Below, one piece after another: positions 11,886-21,523 of a stretch of 64,000 nucleotides of DNA. A model generated the notes under the pieces. That model saw only the letters and a list, made by a program, of their open reading frames with translations. It searched no databases and was not told where the DNA came from. Within the stretch, counting starts at the first letter, position 1. Each line of letters begins with the position of its first letter. Location of the stretch: the NCBI GenBank assembly GCA_036346255.1, contig CM070618.1:63836256-63900255 (forward strand). Direction: 5' to 3'. The position numbers and the translations under genes are program-made. This stretch comes from Ampelocalamus luodianensis. Taxonomy: Eukaryota; Streptophyta; Magnoliopsida; Poales; Poaceae.

Positions 11886-12830
11886 ACTCCACCAAACTTA
11901 GACCGACCCGTCACTTCGAACTTTATCTGTTGGGGTTTCCGTCCTGTATATATACAATTCTTCATTCGTTGCACTTGTTCATGCACCCTGCACATTTCTT
12001 AGCCAAACTTATAGAAGATCCTGACACATGGTGTACACGTTTCGTCACTGACTTTCGGCATTTGACTGATTAATTACAAACGAGTTGCAGCTTTGGAAAC
12101 GGCTAGTAATCGAAGTAATCAAAATTACCCAAGATCTTGAGGTGACTGGGGCCATAGAATTTTGTTTTTATCCCGCTCATCGAGATCCACCGTCTCTGCG
12201 TGGGCGCGTCGCAGCACACGTACAACAAAATCTCAATCTTTTGCAGAATGAGATGTCACGCACAAAAAAGAAGAAGAATCAAAGTCAACTACTTAAACGA
12301 TAGGCACACAATACAGATCTGTCGCTTAGATATTCAATTAGACACTTTACTCGGTTGAGTCTGTTCCACACAAGAACCAATCACCAACAGATACCAATCC
12401 ATCCATTCCGCAATAACAAGCTAAAAGCTTTCGAAAGTCAAACGACAAGAAGAAATAAAAAAAAAAATCAAGGTCGACACGAGTAAAAGCATGGAAAGCT
12501 GCACTCAATTAATTGGTTTTGAACAATCTCTAGCCCTTGTGCGGCCAAATCTTAAGGTCACATGATGCCACATTTCCCAGCATTTCCACATGATTGTTTT
12601 GCTGGATGCACGCACCATCCATCCTCATCAGATTAATAACCGATATAAAAGCATATATCACGAAATAAATAATAGAAATAGAAAAAATATCGAGAGAGAG
12701 AGAGAGAGAGAGTCCATATCTATCCGTCCATACCTTAATAGCAGTGTCATCACTCATCACACAAAGAAGTCAGGTATACCAAGCAAAGTAAAGCGAGGAG
12801 ACGATGAGTCGATGACCATCTCCTCCTCCT
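11886..12830. other. Upstream region of the Dof gene, no separate gene
   Basis: This is mostly AT-rich intergenic sequence. A GA microsatellite lies at about 12692-12712 and CT-rich tracts run toward the Dof gene, both common in grass promoters. The frames at 12085-12303 and 12590-12838 are short and without domains. Confidence 0.5.
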
Positions 12831-12839
12831 CTATATAAG
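12831..12839 (+). promoter_or_regulatory. TATA box of the Dof gene
   Basis: CTATATAAGG lies 55-65 bp upstream of the Dof ATG at 12895. It is followed by a pyrimidine-rich CTCCTCCT leader, a standard plant core-promoter arrangement. Transcription would start at about 12862-12870. Confidence 0.7.
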
Positions 12840-12894
12840 GGGGTCTCTCCTACCCACCCCCACCTCCTCTTCCTCTTTCTCCTCCTCCTCCTCT

Positions 12895-13350
12895 ATGGCA
12901 AACCTTCGCAGCACCGCCGCCGCGGCCGACGCCTCCGGATTCAAGCTCTTCGGCCAGGTAATCCAGCCCGACGCTCACCGCGCCGCAGAAGAAGAGAGCG
13001 CCCCACCGCCGCCGCCCCCTCCTCCTCCTCCTCCTCCGCCGCCGCCGCCGCCGCCGGCGCCTCTGCAGGCGGCGGGCGGCGGGGTCGAGCCGCTGCCGTG
13101 CCCGAGGTGCGGGAGCAGGGAGACCAAGTTCTGCTACTTCAACAACTACAACGTGCGTCAACCGCGCCACCTCTGCCGCTCCTGCCGCCGCTACTGGACG
13201 GCCGGCGGCGCGCTCCGCCGCGTCGCCTCCGCCTCCCCCTCCCCCGGCCGTCGCAAGCCTCGCCCCAGCGCCCGATCGGCCGCCGCGGCGGCAGCGGCGG
13301 CGGCCGCCCCCACCTCCGAGGGGGCGGAGAGCGTTGACTCGCAGTCGTAG
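12895..13350 (+). CDS. Short Dof-type zinc-finger transcription factor
   Basis: Single exon, 151 aa. Dof proteins are plant-specific nuclear factors that bind AAAG cores. The Dof finger is complete: Cys69 and Cys72, a 21-residue spacer, then Cys94 and Cys97, within CPRCGSRETKFCYFNNYN and CRSCRRYWTAGGALRRV. Residues 16-23 read FKLFGQVI, resembling the KLFG motif near the N-terminus of cycling Dof factors (CDF group). A run of 18 prolines (about residues 37-54) separates it from the finger, and a basic stretch GRRKPRPSARS follows, probably a nuclear localisation signal, with a poly-alanine run near residue 130. The C-terminal FKF1/GI-binding motifs of long CDFs are absent, so this is a short CDF-like or minimal Dof. 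The start is the first ATG after the TATA box and the frame is intact. Confidence 0.92.
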   Translation: MANLRSTAAAADASGFKLFGQVIQPDAHRAAEEESAPPPPPPPPPPPPPPPPPPAPLQAAGGGVEPLPCPRCGSRETKFCYFNNYNVRQPRHLCRSCRRYWTAGGALRRVASASPSPGRRKPRPSARSAAAAAAAAAAPTSEGAESVDSQS

Positions 13351-15225
13351 GCGTGGGCGGGGCGTGGGGGGTAGGGGCTCGAGGCTTCCTCACATGGCCG
13401 GGAGCTCGCTCGCGTGACGTCATGCTCCGCGTCCGGGCCCAGGCGTCAGAGATACCGCGGCCATCCTGTGGGATCCTCCCCCTTCGTCCTATCTGCCCTT
13501 GCCCACTTTTTGGCTCCTTTTTTTTGGTGTTTAGGTTCTATTTTTGATACTGTTTTAGGATTCTTTTGGCAGCCAAAAGGATGCGGCCAGCAACGAAAGA
13601 GAAAAGAAAGGGGGAAAATGCTTTGGTGGGAAGTTTAAAAAAATGAATGTACTTCTAGTACTTTCCTTGTGGCAATGACGATTCTGAGTGGCTGATTGCG
13701 CCATGGTTTATTGAAATCTTTCATCATCTCCTCTCTTGGTTGCCCCATCATGTTTTGCCTCTGCAACATTCAGTTATTAGATGCAGAGAACATTCAATGG
13801 ATCATGTGGAATCTGTGATAGTAAGGTGTTGCTGTAGATGTGCAACTTAAATGGAATGTACGGGGTAGGTGGGTGTACTGATCCCTCATCCATTTGGGAA
13901 CAAATGGATTTGTACGATTTACTAAGAAGCCCCTGCTAAATTCCAGGAAAGGCAGCTGATAATGTTCACGTTATTCCAGGAAAAGGTAACCTTTGTTATT
14001 TCCTCTTTCTGCAGAAAACCTGATATGGTTAGTAGTGCTGCTACAGTTCAGCTGCTCCTGGTAGTAGTGATAACACACTGCCAGTTTTGTTCCTTTGTTG
14101 TTATCCTTGTCAACGATAAGCATGCTTCACAGCTAATATCGCTATAGAAAAGATCTCCCAGATTTCTGAAGTAGTAGTGGTCTTAACATGCCATTTCTAG
14201 ACAAGTCTCGATTGTGGCAAGTGCATTTCTCAGACAGCACACGTTACAATGTACTATTAAGGTCACAAATGTATATATCCACATCCCAGTTAAGTATTTG
14301 AGGAGCTTTCATGAAAATAACAAGTTTCCGGAGGATTTCACATAAGGCTTCCTGAGCTGACTTTATTTAAAACGAGTACATTGACAGCCCGCATTATTTA
14401 CATTCAGTTTTGGCGTCGACCTCCTTATACATACTGCTAAATGTGAATTCAAACATACAATTTGGTGGTCATTGTGCTAAAATGGTGGTCATTGTGCTAA
14501 AAGTTCTGAGGCGTGCAGAACTATTCATGATTTACGTGTAATATGGAATGAATTTGACCAACACACATATTTACCAACTTTCTATCGTATCGTGCAGTCT
14601 TAGTAAAATATGAGAGGACGTTGTTAACCAGTCAAGATTTTTCAGACGGTATCCTCAATGTGCATCTTTCCTACTTGGTGACTTCTCCAGATCAGATTCT
14701 CCTAAAACCAAGACCAGCAAAAATAACAGCATGCAATTGGATCAGGATTAAACAGACACAAGGTACTAAATTTCAAAACGTGTAAAATCATGCATGCCTA
14801 CAGTAATGCTGCTTCAAGCCTTCAAGGGCACGATAAGCATACATCTCTAAAATTCTTCAATGGTCAGAAATCAGAATCACATGCATCAGCAGCAAGTACA
14901 TTCATAGCAATTTAAAACCACTGTTGACAACAAAAAGTACTGCAACTGATAGGTGCCTACTCCTGCATGTCTATGGTAATGCGGCTTCAAGGGCAGTGAG
15001 GCGCCAGGCATAATTATTAACTTTCTCAATGGTCAGAGTCACATGCATCGGCTCCAAAGCATACTCATAGCAACTAAAAACACTATGCTGACATGAACAT
15101 AGGCAAATACTGCTATCGTACTGAAGAAAAGGGTAAAGATTGGCACCTTACTATCTTGGAGACCAATCTTCCCTCAGGGCAGCTAACTTCATTTTCTATT
15201 GGATTTCTATTCACCAGAACAATGT
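13351..15225. other. Convergent 3' regions of the Dof and CGL160 genes
   Basis: This 1.9 kb holds the 3' untranslated region of the Dof gene (from 13351 on the plus strand) and that of CGL160 (from 15225 on the minus strand). No further gene is visible. The frame at 13962-14147 is short and unsupported. Confidence 0.5.
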
Positions 15226-18200
15226 TCAAACTTCACGATTCCCAACTTCAGGTATAGAATCCTGAATTGCTTGAACAAAAGTAGCAACCTTGTAGGTAAA
15301 AAACCCAACAAACATGGGTATCAACTCCAGGTGCATGAAGTCATAATCTGGAACTAATATCCTGCATCAGAACAGCAAGCAAACATGCATGTAAGAGGAG
15401 GGCATATTTTATTTCATGTAATTTGGATATTTCAATAGAAAAAGTTTACGAAGAGGCATATTTTATTTCGCGTAATTTGGATATTTCAATAGAAAAAGTT
15501 TACGAAGACTTCATCTGCTTACTCATTCCATCTATTATACATCATCACGAGTGCCACTGGAATAAGCAGCCTTGGTTGTGCAGCAGCGCTCCTGCAAGCA
15601 TGCCAAAATAAATTTCGGTGTTGCTTTTATTACAAGCAAGTTTTAGGAGCTACCTAGCATTTACTGACCCCCTGTCAAATTCTCTTACAAGTTACAAGAA
15701 TGTTAAGAGAGAACAAACATCCATGGTGATCAACATACTTGAAGGGCATTATATGATAAACAAAGTACTCACTGAATCATTTGTACTCGAGGAACTGACT
15801 TCACAGAAGGATAAATAATGATGAAGACCATTGTTTTTCATGATATTTTATGGTTAAGCCCCTACCAGAAGGCGGATAAGCAAAGTGAGTTCTAACGAAA
15901 GGAGTTGAACAGGAAACAGTCTTGTCTTCATGAAGCATGAACTGCTAAAATCTCATAGATCAGAGCAGCACCAGGTTTGGACAGGTCAACCAAAGTGTAG
16001 TGTAAGTCCAAACTAGAATAGAATGGCTTATCTGAAATACATCTAAAAAAATTCCGAGCTCAAAACTTGACTTTGGATTTTGGAAAGAACTTCAAATAAG
16101 AAAGATATCTAGCTTGTGGGTTTAATTAATTGTCTGACAGGCATGTTATGGACTTAATAAATTCTATCCAACAATAGGGATTTGATGACCAGGGGAGCCG
16201 GCGTCACCCATACCAGCAGCAACCACCTGGATTCTTAAGATTCGTGCAAATGGTGACATAACGGGCATGTTAGTTGCTTTATGGAGCTAAGCAATACTGG
16301 TTAGGTAGGGATTTAATTAATAAACCACTATAAGATTCCTTTGTGCGCTCGTTAGGTAGGCACATATTTCTCAACATTGTATTGTGCTTCCATATTTGAA
16401 CACCATACAACATGATGGCTAGCTATTTGTGATACAGTGTGAACGTTAGGGCTTAGGAGGATGCAGAGCACAACTTCTACTCTTCATAAGTACAAGCGCA
16501 TACATAAAGTGTCGGGCTGTTGGCTGTGCTGATGCTATTGATTTAGAAAGGTTAACTTGACTTAAGGTTCGCAGTGTGTTATCAGATTGTACGGGAAATA
16601 ACCAACATGCGTTGTCTTTGTAATGCAATTATTTACCTAACACATAGCATTAAGTTGCAATGAAGGAATGAATGATTTTTACATAATCTGTAACTAGGGA
16701 TCACTATAAATTAATGTTTTGTACACATGTATGATCGTCTGTTCTAGAAGCCAGATTTCCTATTTGATAGTACTATGCATGTTATTGGTTGTAATGCTTG
16801 TGTATTGGTTAGGTTGAAATGCCAACTACCTTTCCTAACTTGCCAAACTTTAGTCAATGCATGGACTTGTTTTAATCCCAAGTCAAACTATTTTCATTTA
16901 GCGAGAGGGCAAGCGGCATGCGAGAGGTGCCGTTGCCAGCTAAACGAATCCCAAAGATCAACGAACAGCTATGATATGGATGACCGGGTCCCCTGGGCAC
17001 CAGACAATTTTCCTTCTATTCAAAGGGGTCGAACATGAGTAATCTTCAGTTTTGACAACATAAATTGCAGCCTTATAGAATGAGATCACAAACTAGGTTT
17101 AGCACAGTGTAGCTCTGCCAAACTAAACCGAAGTATGTGCAATTGTTTGAGGTAAAAGTGTGAGCAAATTTGCGAGTGTATTTGTAATCCAATTTGTATA
17201 ATAAGTAACTACATACATACTTGACAGTTTCTCCACCCGCTAGAATCCACACTGGTTCCAAGCATGCGGAAATACACCACAGATCCAATCAGCCCTGCAC
17301 CAAAGCTGAAGAGTAACTGATATTAGTGGGAAAACCAAATTAATCCTAAAAAGTGGTAACACAAACAACTGCATTCCAAGTCAGTCTTGACATAAATAGC
17401 CAAAACCAGTGCTTAGCATTTCAAATACACAAATCAATAACCAGTTTATAGGAGAAGCACTAAGCAAAAGCAAAGTCAATGTAACTCATCCAAAAAAACA
17501 TGCATACCTTGCAGCAATTTCAGGAGAGTACGAAAAATAAGCAGAGACTACACCAATGTCACCAATACCTAAAGTAATCAACTGCAATCTTTGTTTCAAC
17601 TGCAAAACAACCCTCATTGTGAGTAAATACTAACAGATTATGTGTGCAACTGTGCACATTACATTCTTGAAGAGCACACAATTGACAATACTAATTTGGA
17701 CCATGAAATTTAGTAATGTGAAACTCCAAAAATAACAGATCATGTGAAGGAAAACCGGGGGAAACTAGCATTACTGAGTCCTGATTGACTTAAACGAGAT
17801 ATACCTTTAGATATTGCTCTCTGGAGTTAGCTGCCAATACCTTAGGATCCCTTTGCTCCACTCTTGACTTTGACTCCCTTAGTATGACATCCTATAAGTG
17901 GACCAATATCACGAAACACATATTACAATAGAAGTATAAATCATCATATGTATGTTAAAAGTGTGAACTTGTGAAATTTTAGTTAGAAGAGTATCAAATG
18001 TAGACCTCAATGGATACCTAGAGATATCAATCAGTCATAGAATTGCAATGACTTACACTGCCACCGGTGGCTGCCTTGGCCGCTCGGTCCCACTTTGCCT
18101 GCTCCCGTCGAGTCGGGACTAGCCTCCATCTAGTGGAGGCGGTGCCATTGACGGCCTACATCCAATTCCAAGAACCCAACTTATTACCATCCCCAAGAGG

Positions 18201-19014
18201 CAGAAAAATAAGGCTACACAGTGAATGCAAGGGATTTGAATAACCTCAGCGCCAATAGCTCGACCACGCCGGGCAGCCTCGACCTGGGTCTGCAAGATTG
18301 GCTTGGCTGGTGCCAGAAGCTCCTTGCTCAGATCAACCTCCACACTACAATACACACCTAGATCAGTAAACCTTGCGAAAAGATTGTCGGAACACCAATT
18401 GATGAGCAGATGAGGTGAGGTGAGACTAGCCTGTCAAAGCTCATTGCGCGGTTGATGCTTAGAAACCCTGAGTCCGTCTCCTCGTCCACCTGCTCGAACG
18501 AATTGCTTGGTTAGAAGCTTAGAATAGCAACCACTGCAGGCAATTTATGCTCGAATGAAAGTTCGAAACAAATGTGATCATGGAGGCCAGTTCAATCACT
18601 GAACGGAACCAAACTAAGGTCGGCGCGTGTGCGCGCGCGTGCGCCGCACGCGCGAGAGAGAGATAGATAGCTCCGGGATTGGCCGTACCGGGGCGAGGCG
18701 GGGATGGTGGGGGCCGGGTCGGCGCCGCCGTTGGCGACGACGCGCTCCATGTGGGGGAGGAAGTCCTTGTTCCAGATGAAGTCGTCGGTGTTGCCCACGG
18801 GGTCGCAGTCCTCCTTTCCCATCCAGTACTTGCGCGGCTTGCTCGTGGCCGGCCCGCCGCCGTACTCCCCCGGCGCCATCCCCGTCGACCACTTCTGCGG
18901 CTTCTTCTTCGGCAGTATCACCTTAACCGGCGCCCGCTCCGTTGCCGGCGCCGCTGAGGCGCGCGCCGTACGCACGGCCGCGGCGCGGCGGACGGCGACG
19001 GCGAGCAGCGACAT
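15226..19014 (-). CDS. CGL160: CGL160-like chloroplast ATP synthase assembly factor (9 coding exons, two frame breaks)
   Basis: CGL160 is a thylakoid protein that promotes assembly of the chloroplast ATP synthase; its C-terminal part resembles bacterial Atp1/UncI. Exons (minus): 19014-18689, 18489-18431, 18344-18245, 18155-18057, 17891-17805, 17599-17508, 17305-17221, 15591-15523, 15361-15226. Exon 1 gives an Ala/Arg-rich transit-peptide-like start (MSLLAVAVRRAAAVRTARA), then QKWSTGMAPGEYGG and DDFIWNKDF. Exons 6-9 give four hydrophobic segments: GIGDIGVVSAYF, GAGLIGSVVYFRML, LLIPVALVMMYNRWN and LIPMFVGFFTYKVATF. Intron 2 has a GC donor (AG|GCTAGT). Two breaks need repair for a continuous frame: one base missing at the end of exon 1 (C run before the donor at 18688) and two missing in exon 7 (about 17236). 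Repaired length is about 351 aa, matching my memory of about 350 for the Arabidopsis protein. Family assignment is from memory of motifs, not a search. Confidence 0.85.
15401..15508. repeat. 54-bp tandem duplication in CGL160 intron 8
   Basis: Two copies of a 54-bp unit begin GGCATATTTTATTTC (15401 and 15455) and both contain ATATTTCAATAGAAAAAG. They differ at about two bases (CATG versus CGCG). The repeat lies between the last two coding exons, outside splice sites. Confidence 0.85.
15592..17220. other. Large CGL160 intron 7 (1.6 kb), no gene inside
   Basis: This interval is bounded by a GT donor at 17220-17219 and an AG acceptor at 15593-15592 on the minus strand. The frames within it (for example 16775-17038 on the plus strand) show no domain and are treated as chance. 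No transposon ends were recognised. Confidence 0.6.
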
Positions 19015-19200
19015 GGCGGGTCGGGTCACGCGAAATATCACGGCGGGGGAGTGGAGAGGGGAGAGCGAGTGTCCGGAATACGGACGAGTGAACGGGAGAG
19101 AGGCGCCGTGTCATGTCGTGTCGTTGTGACCAGTGGTGGCCAGATGCCCCCCACCCCAACCCCCGCAAGGCCCGGCCCGGCCCAGCCCATTTAGGCGCGC
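19015..19200 (-). promoter_or_regulatory. CGL160 leader and promoter with site II-like GGGCC elements
   Basis: On the minus strand, ATGGGCTGGGCCGGGCC lies at about 19170-19192, upstream of the ATG at 19014. TGGGCC/TGGGCT 'site II' elements are typical of plant nuclear genes with housekeeping or organelle functions, consistent with this product. No clear TATA box is seen. Confidence 0.5.
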
Positions 19201-19455
19201 TTTATCCTAGCCTGCATGTTAAATGGATTGAGTCGTGCCGGTCTATACACCAACGAGGCAGTTCAGACATGGCCATTGGCCATTCATATTGTGTAGAGCC
19301 AGCATAAACCTGTTAGGCCCAGCGGGCTAAGGACAACCCACTTAGCCTATTAGGTTTGAATAATTAAAAAAATCTAATAAAAATCCAAAAAAATTAAGAA
19401 AATATATAGAATTCATAAATATATATAAAAATCGATGAGACAAACATATTGGAAA
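19201..19455. other. Short AT-rich spacer; possible hAT-like end sequence
   Basis: CCCAGCGGGCTAA at about 19319-19331 resembles GC-rich subterminal motifs of plant hAT elements. An A/T-rich run with no gene follows up to the Helitron. The hAT resemblance is weak and no TIR or 8-bp duplication could be proved. Confidence 0.3.
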
Positions 19456-21294
19456 TCTCTACTACTTGAAAGGAGTTGGTAGCCGTCGCCTCAACTCTCT
19501 TCTACGTCCGTCCGTTCGAGCCGAGCGGCTCGGATCACCTCGCAGCGAATCACTGTGGTGAGAGCAACCTACCTCCCACTCCTCTCCGCCTCCCACTCAC
19601 AGTAGTTCTTCCTCCCACCATCCACGTCGCCTCACACACGCGCCTCCCTTTCCCTTCTCATTGCCTCACTGTCCTCCAACTCGTCACCTCCGGGAAATCG
19701 TCCCACCTAACGCACGCACGAAAGTTATTAAGCCAACCATCGGAAAGGCGAAAGTTGGACCTACCAATGCTCATGCTCCAGCTATTGTCAATACTACTGT
19801 AATGTTTATTATTTTGTCTCATTTCCTAGTGCGCATCAGTACCTCACCCAGAAATTGCTACATACATACATGTACTATATATGTGTCCTGTGGACTGGAA
19901 TTTCTGGCCTAAATTAACTATGGAAACCTGATGTGGCTTAATTACTTGTTGAGCTGCAACTCACAAGCAAACAATACCCATCGATCTGATCTAACTGGCT
20001 AAAACATTTTATTTGCTAATCTTTCAATGCTTTGGATAGAGTAATTTGCGGTGGGTGTGGCTAATGTATGTCGGGCCGCCGCATACGCGTCGGCTGGCGA
20101 ATCACCGAGGCCGGAGAGCGACGGTTATTAGATCCGTCAAGAACCGTAGCAGGTGCACTAGAAGTTGTTGCGCCAATAAACTGCGAAAGAAGAAGAAAGG
20201 AAGAGGAATTATTGCCGCCACTAGCAAGCAACCTACATTATGTTATGCACCAAGATGTGGTGTGTCGTTTGAAAATGTACATGTTCATGTCCATGTCAAC
20301 GATCAGTATGAAAATGATCGATGTTGTCTACCACGGCTCGAGCAGTTGAATGTTCCATATATGCGGAGAGCATTATATCCATGGGAGAGGGTCCTTTCCT
20401 AAATTATCCATTTCTCACAATATTGTGATCATTGGAACCAATGGCGTTGCTACGCCATCGTATAATTCATGTTGATATCTACATTTTTAGAATTGTTCGG
20501 ATCAATTTTAGATATCAAGTTCTTTTACCTATTTATCACAGCCTAATTTGAACCTAGACTAACACCTATTTGGACACATGGGAATTTTCTTGAATCTTAC
20601 GGGGCTGAACTATTTCTATGAAATTTTTGCGTTTCAAGAGGGCCTAAGCATTTGGACTCCCATTCTGCGTTTCAAGAGGGCCTAAGCAGTTAGCTCGATT
20701 TCTTAACTACTAAACATTTTGGTTCATTTTTATGCGAGATGTGCTCAGCAATCACTTTACATGTGAAGTAAGCACTTGGCGGATGCCTACTCGGTGTGAG
20801 TGAAGAAGACATTAGCAGAGATGAAAGAAAGGAAGGATGTAGTGGTAGTTTCCTCTTGAGTTGTTTTGACTTGTAATTTGTGCACGTGGCAACAGTCTAT
20901 ACTTTTTATAGTGTTTGGTGGACTTGTGTGTTGAAATAATTGTGTTGCAAACATCTTGTTGTTACCCAGTTTTGAAATAATTGTGTTGCAAACATCTTGT
21001 TGTTAAAGTTTCAAGTGACAAGGTATCAGAATTGCTGAATGAAATGAGTATTTTCAAAATGTTTGAATGAAAATCATTATTTTCATATGCTTTTGCAAAT
21101 TATTGAATGCTAGATTTGGGCTCTGAACCAAACAACCCCTTAGTATGTTATCACTAACCTGTTCTAAAACTTTGTCCCCCCCACCAACTTTGAAAATTCG
21201 ATGATTGCATATTCGAAGAAATAGTATGCTTCAAACACGATTAGTATGCATTGCATACTAAAATTTCTATTGCAACGCACGGGCACATGACTAG
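19456..21294 (+). mobile_element. Non-autonomous Helitron
   Basis: The 5' end TCTCTACTACTTGA fits the grass Helitron consensus TCTMTAYTAMYHNW. The 3' end GCAACGCACGGGCAC, then four bases and CTAG, fits the consensus ending GCACGKGYAHNNNNCTAG. The element lies between a host A (19455) and T (21295), the expected AT target. A 10-bp perfect stem (TTAGTATGCA and TGCATACTAA, 21241-21261) sits about 33 bp before the 3' end, the usual Helitron terminator hairpin. No Rep/helicase is encoded. The frames at 19476-19802 and 20046-20402 may be captured fragments, but I recognise nothing in them. A 46-bp tandem duplication (TTTTGAAATAATTGTG motif) lies near 20930-21010. Confidence 0.85.
21241..21261 (+). 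terminator. Helitron 3' terminal hairpin
   Basis: A perfect 10-bp inverted repeat with a one-base centre, lying about 33 bp upstream of the terminal CTAG. In Helitrons such a hairpin acts as the rolling-circle termination signal. Confidence 0.8.
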
Positions 21295-21423
21295 TGTAAT
21301 AAAGAGTTTTATTAATGTTCAAATGGTTGTCTCGTTAAAACCTTTGCCAAGTAAAAAATTCAATATGAGAAAACATTGGCAAAAGAAAGGAGTATAATCT
21401 CTGACTCTACATACACCCTTGTT

Positions 21424-21523
21424 CTAAGTGTCGTTGTCTAAGTACAGATTTTTGAACACCTCTGATAACTCTGGATTTTCCACAGAGTGTTGTGTTTGTA
21501 CATCAGCTTGTTCCCAGTCCTTC
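21424..21523 (-). pseudogene. hAT transposase, extreme C-terminus (piece 4 of a split gene)
   Basis: On the minus strand this piece reads DWEQADVQTQHSVENPEL, then LSEVFKNLYLDND and a stop, the typical tail of plant hAT transposases. It continues in frame from the hAT piece at 34353-34985 when retrotransposon E1 and one copy of its CCTTC duplication are left out. It is the end of a gene cut by E1. Confidence 0.8.

Noticed and set aside
12850..13170. Open frame antisense to the Dof gene with an Arg run
   Set aside because: It is the mirror of the poly-proline codons of the Dof exon; the sense strand has an intact Dof finger and a TATA box.
18679..19129. Two overlapping plus-strand frames opposite CGL160 exon 1
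   Set aside because: They are GC-driven shadows; the minus strand shows conserved protein blocks and consistent splicing.
20046..20402. 118-codon frame inside the Helitron, Cys/Arg-rich
   Set aside because: It has a scattered Cys pattern without a known finger, and an overlapping frame is equally open; kept only as a possible captured fragment.
20560..21150. Possible MITE inside the Helitron
   Set aside because: The sequences resemble Tourist-type ends (ACACCTATTTGG and CCAAACAACCCC), but no convincing inverted pair or target-site duplication was found.
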